Part shown: positions 15,478 through 20,226 of the stretch, piece after piece
Numbering within the stretch: position 1 is the first letter of the stretch
Layout of the letters: each line of letters starts with the position of its first letter
Assembly (NCBI GenBank): GCA_030591745.1
Contig: JAUVAM010000002.1
Location: forward strand, 1 to 20,226
Direction of reading: 5' to 3'
Origin: Deltaproteobacteria bacterium
Lineage (GTDB): Bacteria > Myxococcota > B64-G9
Length of the DNA stretch: 20,226 nt
Translations under genes and position numbers: made by a program
The notes under the pieces: generated by a model
What the model was told of the DNA's origin: nothing
Databases searched by the model: none
What the model saw: the letters and a program-made list of their open reading frames with translations, nothing else

Positions 15478-16259
15478 GTGCGCACCCCGTGAGGGAGGGT
15501 GGGGGATAACAGTCCTTTCAGGCGGAAAATGAAGTTAGCGGCCCGGAGGCTGAAAACCAGACCAAAGGCCAACAGTCCGATTTGGGATAGGGGCAAAAGA
15601 TATCCGATGAGCGGAAACACGCTGTATCCGTGGTAGGCGCTCAAGTGCCCGGTAAGCACCCGAACATGATAAAATGGCTGGTGGGCCTTGGCACCCTGCT
15701 CGTCCAAAACGAATTCGTAGAAAAGCTCTCCACTGCGGTTGGCGCAAGTGGCCGAGGCGGCCATCAAGTTGTTGCTTAGCTCAATGAGCAGCAACGCTAT
15801 CAGGAGGGCAAAGGGCACCAATTGCTCTTCATGCAGGCGTAAGGCGAAGACGCCATACAGAAGGAAACGACAGGTCGGGTCCACGACAAAGGAATCCAGT
15901 GTTTTGCGCAGCCGCATTTTTTTCCGCGGGCGCCGTTCTGGGGGCAATGGATCGACCACGTAGCCCTGGGCCACGCCATCCGCCACGTCGGCGGAGGCGA
16001 CCATGAAGGAGCAAAAGACGCCGGCCCAAAGCAGTCCTTGGTGATGAAGGTAGGCACCCAGGAGGGCAAAGGGAAGCGCCACCAGGGGGGTGAGATGAAA
16101 TGGAAAACGCATTACATGGTAAAGCCGACCCATCACGCCACCCACCGCCGCCCGAAGCAAAAGGGGCCAGCGCAAACCCACCGTTCCCGGGGGGCCGGAT
16201 ATCATGATGGAACCATCCACGGCAAAACGCACACTTTTACGCAGAGCACGACCGAGCAT
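15474..16259 (-). CDS. Polytopic membrane protein, weakly CDP-alcohol phosphatidyltransferase-like
   Basis: 261 aa with several hydrophobic segments (about 55-90, 131-165, 205-245). The region FHLTPLVALPF...ADVADGVAQG (54-99) recalls the start of CDP-alcohol phosphatidyltransferases, which join a CDP-lipid and an alcohol at a DxxDGxxAR-x8-GxxxDxxxD site. Here D91, D94 and G95 are present, but A and R are replaced by Q98 and G99, the spacer is longer and basic (ERRPRKKMRLRK, 108-119), and the last pair reads D122-x4-D127. It is therefore either a diverged or inactive member or a coincidental match. It is coupled to the flippase-like gene by a 4-nt overlap. The ATG at 16259 has only a weak AGGGA upstream. 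Confidence 0.5.
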   Translation of the reverse strand: MLGRALRKSVRFAVDGSIMISGPPGTVGLRWPLLLRAAVGGVMGRLYHVMRFPFHLTPLVALPFALLGAYLHHQGLLWAGVFCSFMVASADVADGVAQGYVVDPLPPERRPRKKMRLRKTLDSFVVDPTCRFLLYGVFALRLHEEQLVPFALLIALLLIELSNNLMAASATCANRSGELFYEFVLDEQGAKAHQPFYHVRVLTGHLSAYHGYSVFPLIGYLLPLSQIGLLAFGLVFSLRAANFIFRLKGLLSPTLPHGVRT

Positions 16260-16416
16260 GACGAATCCCTTCGTTCAAGATCAGGCCGGCTCGAGCCAGG
16301 CGAAAACGACGGCGCCTATGGCCTATACGGGTTTGCAAAACACGCGCCAGATTGAAGTTGTTTCGCAAGGAGATGAGATTGTTTGGGTTTATCTGTTTCG
16401 GAGATCTGTCGAATGA
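16258..16416 (+). CDS. Candidate small protein of 52 aa
   Basis: A frame from ATG 16258 to TGA 16414-16416 covers most of the 204-bp gap between two minus-strand genes. Its second half reads like a beta-rich domain (RQIEVVSQGDEIVWVYLF) with ordinary codon choice, while the first half is low in hydrophobic residues. It overlaps the start codon of the divergent membrane protein and has no clear ribosome binding site or promoter. A pair of hairpins follows its stop. No family is recognised, and the region could equally be the untranslated leader of the minus-strand operon. Confidence 0.3.
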   Translation: MTNPFVQDQAGSSQAKTTAPMAYTGLQNTRQIEVVSQGDEIVWVYLFRRSVE

Positions 16417-16424
16417 GGTCTCAA

Positions 16425-16460
16425 GTTCACGCCCCGTGAACAGGACTCACGCTTCGTGGG
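16425..16460. repeat. Two adjacent related inverted repeats
   Basis: GTTCACG-CCC-CGTGAAC (16425-16441) is a perfect 7-bp inverted repeat with a 3-nt loop. CTCACG-CTT-CGTGGG (16446-16460) is a similar one with one G:T pair. They share the TCACG/CGTG arms and lie just after the stop of the gene ending at 16464 (minus). Neither has a T-run, so they may be mRNA 3'-end structures or a protein-binding site rather than a classical terminator. Confidence 0.5.
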
Positions 16461-16463
16461 GTT

Positions 16464-18143
16464 TCAGTCGCCATCCATCGTACAGCGGAAGGCCAGGTCG
16501 GCGTTGGGGCTCGATGGATCCGCGTTGCCTTCGGCGAGTTTCAGCAGGAATCGGGCGTCCCGCACGCGACCTCTCATGGCATAGGCCTTAGACAGCATGC
16601 GCAGGGTGGCTGGCTTGGGGCCTGCCTTGATGTGGATCTCTTGCAGCGCCTGGGCGGCACGCAAGCCCTGTCCTTGTAGCAGGGCCGCTTTGGCCAGAAT
16701 GAAACGCAGGCTGAAGCCGTCACGCGCTGTATGCACCAGGGCCCTGTCGATCCGAAGTCCCTGTTCGCAGGCAGAGGCGGCTTGGGCGTATCGACCGGCC
16801 AGGGCTTCGGCATAGGCCAGGTTGTTCCAGCATTCGGCGCATCGGGGCTCTTTCATTACGGCCTGCCCGAACAGACTCCGCTCGTCAGACCAGACCCTGG
16901 CATCGACGGACGAGATGACGCCGGCCGCAAAGAGGCCGGCCATCGCCAGCAGCGCCAGGCCGGCTCGCGCCAGGCGATAGGCCTGAAGTCGGCGAAGGGA
17001 CCAGAACAGGCCGGCCACCAGGCAGCCCTGACTGAACAAGGCGGGTAAATACAGATAGCGGTCGCCTCGGGGGTGAATCAGGGAGATGAGCTGAGAAACA
17101 GGCAGGATGGTCGCAAGCCAGGCCAGGGCGGCGAAGCCAATCGCGGGGGCCTCTCGACGTAGTCGCCAACCCAGTCCCAGCCACAGCCCGAAGGCTGCAG
17201 GGCCCAGGAGCCCGAAGAGACTCGGCCCTGTTCGAACGTGAAGGGTATCGGCAATACCGGTGCCGAGGGGCAGGAAGCTTTGCAAAAGATTGCGACCAAA
17301 GAGATCCAGGCCGGTCCACAGGTTGGGACCGCTTCGTCCAACCAGATGGGCCAGGTCCAAGTCGGCGACAACGCTGAAGCGAAAAACCAAGGCCAGGCCG
17401 CCCGCCAACAAGGGCAAGCCGGCCTCCCGCACAAACTGCTTCAGTGGGCCTCGATCCGCGGGTCGGTCCTGCGGTAGGCACAAGGCTACAAGCCAAGCCA
17501 GACCCACGGCCACCACGCCGCTTTCCTTGGTGCCGATAGCCGCCAGGATACACAGGCCCCCAAGAACCCTGAGAGGCCAGGACCAGCCCCGGGCGCGTCG
17601 GGCAGCAAGCTGTAGGCCAAGGGCAAGCAAGATGAAAAGAGCCATCAGGCTGTCCGAGCGAGCGCTTATCCAGGCCACCGATTCGGTGTGCAGGGGGTTG
17701 AGCGCATGCCACAAGGCCAGCACTTCGGCCAGGCCAGGCATCTGCCGACCCCACAGCCGGCGAACGAGGAGCAAAATCATCATGCAACAGAGCCCATGGA
17801 AGACAAGGTTTGAGAGGTGGTAGCTCCATGGATGACCCGAGCCTGTGATGTGATCCAGGCCGTAGCTGAGTGCCTTGACCGGCCGGTGGTATGCGTGGCT
17901 GGAACCGTCGACCTTGTTGATGTACTCGGCTCGCACCGTGGTTTTGGCTTGCCCCTTTGCTTGCAACAAGGTGGCCCAGAACTCCTCGGCGTTTTTGGGT
18001 ACCAAGGCCCCTTGTTCGATCTCGGCGTGGTCGGTCCAAACAAAGGGTGCCGAGAGGACCGGGTAGTAGACCAGGGCCAGGGCTAGCCACAGCAATCCGT
18101 TGCCGATCCACCAGGGAAGGACGCGCGGGTCGGGCTGGTTCAA
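16464..18143 (-). CDS. TMTC-like GT-C family membrane glycosyltransferase with C-terminal TPRs
   Basis: 559 aa. The first 410 residues are a polytopic membrane domain of the GT-C type; the last 120 (about 432-545) are TPR-like helices. It resembles TMTC and bacterial TPR-membrane proteins: WTDHAEIEQG (36-45) is the acidic first-loop site, NPLHTESVAWISARSDSLMA (149-168) and GTKESGV (204-210) are typical blocks, and HPRGDRYLYLPAL (357-369) matches the family's RYLYLP motif. Such enzymes transfer a sugar from a polyprenyl-phosphate donor to proteins or other acceptors outside the membrane. The start is a TTG at 18143, one base after the upstream TGA (TGA-A-TTG), with GGCGG 6 nt before it; no better start exists. 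This tight spacing implies reinitiation after the TPR gene. Confidence 0.8.
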   Translation of the reverse strand: MNQPDPRVLPWWIGNGLLWLALALVYYPVLSAPFVWTDHAEIEQGALVPKNAEEFWATLLQAKGQAKTTVRAEYINKVDGSSHAYHRPVKALSYGLDHITGSGHPWSYHLSNLVFHGLCCMMILLLVRRLWGRQMPGLAEVLALWHALNPLHTESVAWISARSDSLMALFILLALGLQLAARRARGWSWPLRVLGGLCILAAIGTKESGVVAVGLAWLVALCLPQDRPADRGPLKQFVREAGLPLLAGGLALVFRFSVVADLDLAHLVGRSGPNLWTGLDLFGRNLLQSFLPLGTGIADTLHVRTGPSLFGLLGPAAFGLWLGLGWRLRREAPAIGFAALAWLATILPVSQLISLIHPRGDRYLYLPALFSQGCLVAGLFWSLRRLQAYRLARAGLALLAMAGLFAAGVISSVDARVWSDERSLFGQAVMKEPRCAECWNNLAYAEALAGRYAQAASACEQGLRIDRALVHTARDGFSLRFILAKAALLQGQGLRAAQALQEIHIKAGPKPATLRMLSKAYAMRGRVRDARFLLKLAEGNADPSSPNADLAFRCTMDGD

Positions 18144-18144
18144 T

Positions 18145-20226
18145 TCAAACCGCCGCGTCGAGCACCCGCCGCAGTTCGAAGTACGCGTCGGAAATGGAGA
18201 AGAAGATCAATTCTCGGATCAAGGATCGGTTGGAGCCCGAGGGGCTGACCACGCGGGCGCCTTTGAGCACCTTGACCGAGGCCTCCAGATCGCCACAGAG
18301 AATAAAGCCCGCCCGGTTGCAGGTGTGCTCAACACCCTCGAGCCAGGTGCGGATGCTCAGCTCTTCCGGGTGTTCGATGATGCGCTCTGCCAGCTGCTTC
18401 AGGCGATGGTGTTTGTTTCGCGGGATGGCTTTGTTCAGTCGCTTGGACAAAGCGCCGACTTCCGGGCCGGGATCCAGGGGCCGAGCGGGCATGGCCAGAT
18501 CCACCAATGCGTCCAAGAGCAAGCGCAGTTGGCGAGGCGACAAGCTGGAGGCTAAGAGATTTTCGGGGCGAGTAAACGCCAGGGCCCGGCCGGTCATGAA
18601 GCGCAGTTCCTGGATGTTGGCACGGCGAACCGCCTCCTCGGAATACAGCACGGCCACCGGGGAGGTGTTGATCGCCAGGATGCCCTTGACCGAGAGGCCT
18701 TTGCTGTATATCTCCGGGGTAGGCAGCCCGAGAAACTCCAGGCCCTGACGCATGTAACCAGCCAGTTTGCTGTCGGACTTGAGCTTCAGTTGATCCCGTG
18801 GCCTCAGCCGGAATTCCCGAGGGTCGACAAGGAAAACGCTTCGCGCATGATCGGCTGCAAAGGAGAACAAATCACCCAACAGGCCACCCGCATCGCCGTG
18901 CAAGAGGTGACGGTTGTAGGCCTCCTCGGTCATGCGCCTGCCGCTTGGCAGGGGCATGGCGTGGCGATTGGCTTTGATGAGGCTGGCCTCATCCGCCGTC
19001 GCCTCGTCGAGGAAGCTCAGGGTGGCGGCCATGCACACAGTGCTATCGTGTTGGCCCCGGTTCTCGTAGATGCGAAGCAAGGCATGGTAGGAGTCGATGG
19101 AGAAGGGACTGGCCGCGATGAGCTCCCGATGGGTGCGGATGGCGGCGTCGAACTCTTGACCTGCCTCGTATAGTCGGGCCAAGTCCTCTCGGATTTTCAA
19201 GTCGCCGGGCACCAGCTTCAGGAGTTGTTCGCATGCCGCCACGGCTTTTGGCCGGTCATCCAGGCGATAGCGGTACAACTCCACCAATTCACCCAGGATG
19301 GTCACGCGATGATCGTTCGTCCCTCCGATGGGTGGAGGCAGGCGATGCAGCTGTTCTTCGTAGAGTTTGGCCAGTCGCGGCCAATCCCGCAAGCGGTTCA
19401 GGATTTTGATGGCGGCTGCGTGACTGCGTTTTTCGAGAGGGGCCGCGTCCAGGGCGCCCAAATAACAGTCCAGCGCTTTGCGATCTTCATCCAGGCGCTC
19501 GCGCAGGATGTCGCCGGCGATCTTGAGGTAGCGTGCTTTCTGGTGCTCTGTGCTCGCCAGGTGGGCCAACTGCTTTAATACATCCACCGCCTCAGAGAAT
19601 CGTCCGGCGTGGACCAGGACCCGCCGGAGTTTTTCCAGGATGTCGGTATTGTTCGGCTCCGAGTCCAGGGCTTCCCGGTAGGCCACAGCGGCGGCGGCGG
19701 GATCGTCTAAGGTATTGGCCAGCAGATCGGCGATCTGCAATGAGACCTTCTGACTTGCCTCGGGCGTCGTGGACAATTGTCGGTAGCGGCCCAGCAGGGC
19801 GACCACTTGTGGCCAGCGGCTCAGTTGTCGTGACAACTCGATGGAGGCTCTCAGGGCAGGCAGGTGCTTTGAGTTGATCTGAAGGGCGCGATCATATTCA
19901 TCGACAGCCAGCTCCGGATTGTCTTGGCGCGCATAGCCCTGGGCGAGCATACAGTGCAAGTCTGCCAGCTCCTCTTCCCCAAGGATCTTTGCGTGAGAAC
20001 TCAAGACTTTCTGGTACAACTCAATGGCTTTGTTCCACTCTCCCTGTCGCGACAGGTGGTAGCCGTATTGGCTCAGCACCGAACCATCGGCGGGGGCCAG
20101 CTCCAATGCCCTGACATAGGCTTGACCCGCGCGCTCTGGCTTGTCTAGTGCCTCGGCGGTTTGGGCGAGCTTCAGGTAAATGCCGGCTCGGGTCGCATCA
20201 TCCTGATCGGATCGCTCGCTGTGTTC
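18145..20226 (-). CDS. Long tetratricopeptide repeat protein, 5' end outside the window
   Basis: The frame is open through the right edge: the bases from 20107 to 20226 still encode a TPR (YLKLAQTAEALDKPERAG), so a TTG at 20106 is not the start. 693 residues are visible. About eleven degenerate TPRs cover 20226 to about 19040 (for example EWNKAIELYQKVL, NPELAVDEYDRALQIN, DPAAAAVAYREALDSEP). The C-terminal 300 residues (about 18940-18148) are a separate alpha/beta domain (VDPREFRLRPRD, KGILAINTSPVAVLYSEEAV, ELRFMTGRALAFTRPENLLA, CNRAGFILCGDLEASVKVL) of the sort found at the end of large myxobacterial TPR proteins, for which I know no function. No HExxH or other catalytic motif is seen. It is directly followed by the GT-C gene, so the two probably work together. 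Confidence 0.82.
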   Translation of the reverse strand, partial: EHSERSDQDDATRAGIYLKLAQTAEALDKPERAGQAYVRALELAPADGSVLSQYGYHLSRQGEWNKAIELYQKVLSSHAKILGEEELADLHCMLAQGYARQDNPELAVDEYDRALQINSKHLPALRASIELSRQLSRWPQVVALLGRYRQLSTTPEASQKVSLQIADLLANTLDDPAAAAVAYREALDSEPNNTDILEKLRRVLVHAGRFSEAVDVLKQLAHLASTEHQKARYLKIAGDILRERLDEDRKALDCYLGALDAAPLEKRSHAAAIKILNRLRDWPRLAKLYEEQLHRLPPPIGGTNDHRVTILGELVELYRYRLDDRPKAVAACEQLLKLVPGDLKIREDLARLYEAGQEFDAAIRTHRELIAASPFSIDSYHALLRIYENRGQHDSTVCMAATLSFLDEATADEASLIKANRHAMPLPSGRRMTEEAYNRHLLHGDAGGLLGDLFSFAADHARSVFLVDPREFRLRPRDQLKLKSDSKLAGYMRQGLEFLGLPTPEIYSKGLSVKGILAINTSPVAVLYSEEAVRRANIQELRFMTGRALAFTRPENLLASSLSPRQLRLLLDALVDLAMPARPLDPGPEVGALSKRLNKAIPRNKHHRLKQLAERIIEHPEELSIRTWLEGVEHTCNRAGFILCGDLEASVKVLKGARVVSPSGSNRSLIRELIFFSISDAYFELRRVLDAAV

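Noticed and set aside
16885..18111. Minus-strand open frame of 408 codons overlapping the GT-C gene in another frame
   Set aside because: Its translation is Arg/Pro/Gly-rich with no domain, while the overlapping frame has membrane segments and GT-C motifs.

Overview
The window looks like chromosomal DNA of a high-G+C bacterium of the deltaproteobacterial/Myxococcota type. I base this on several clues: MYXO-CTERM-like C-terminal sorting tails (GCxC, one hydrophobic helix, Arg cluster), MopE-type Asp/Cys-rich metal-binding repeats, a PilZ domain of the myxobacterial style, and a very long TPR protein. This lineage call is inference from gene content. Genes are densely packed, most with good Shine-Dalgarno sites. 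I saw no tRNA, rRNA, IS element, phage gene, CRISPR array or origin. No gene-free stretch exceeds 300 bases; the longest are about 231 bp (13122-13352), 204 bp (16260-16463) and 177 bp (639-815), and all three are described below.

Left part (1-7848), housekeeping and signalling. It holds the C-terminal end of a probable M49-like peptidase, a small PilZ protein (minus) with its own promoter and a palindromic element, a zinc-ribbon multi-pass membrane protein, hinT (minus), and a plus-strand pair of small lipoprotein and RluA-type pseudouridine synthase with overlapping ends. A two-lobed PilZ protein follows, convergent with full-length mfd (minus), the transcription-repair coupling factor.

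Centre (7849-13352), two large secreted paralogues on the minus strand (921 and 777 aa). Both run: signal peptide, beta-rich PPC-like domain, Asp-rich unit, second PPC-like domain, second Asp-rich unit, Cys-rich repeats, three more Asp-rich units, MYXO-CTERM-like tail. Each has its own TTGACA-17 bp-TAnnAT promoter, and a strong intrinsic terminator separates them. They are probably anchored surface proteins that bind metal (most likely Ca2+). mfd lies 33 bp behind the second paralogue with no visible terminator between.

Right part (13353-20226). A charged orphan protein (plus) with a consensus promoter and a tandem 13-nt duplication in its leader is followed by minus-strand genes. Read in transcription order, these are a long TPR protein (5' end outside the window), a TMTC-like GT-C membrane glycosyltransferase with C-terminal TPRs, then a polytopic membrane protein faintly resembling CDP-alcohol phosphatidyltransferases overlapping an LPG-synthase-TM/flippase-like protein by ATGA, and a cyclic-nucleotide-binding protein. 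Together they suggest envelope lipid or glycan modification. A link to the neighbouring surface proteins is possible but unproven. The most unusual items are the paralogue pair and its leader structures, the degenerate lipid-enzyme/flippase pair, and the palindromic operator at the first PilZ gene.
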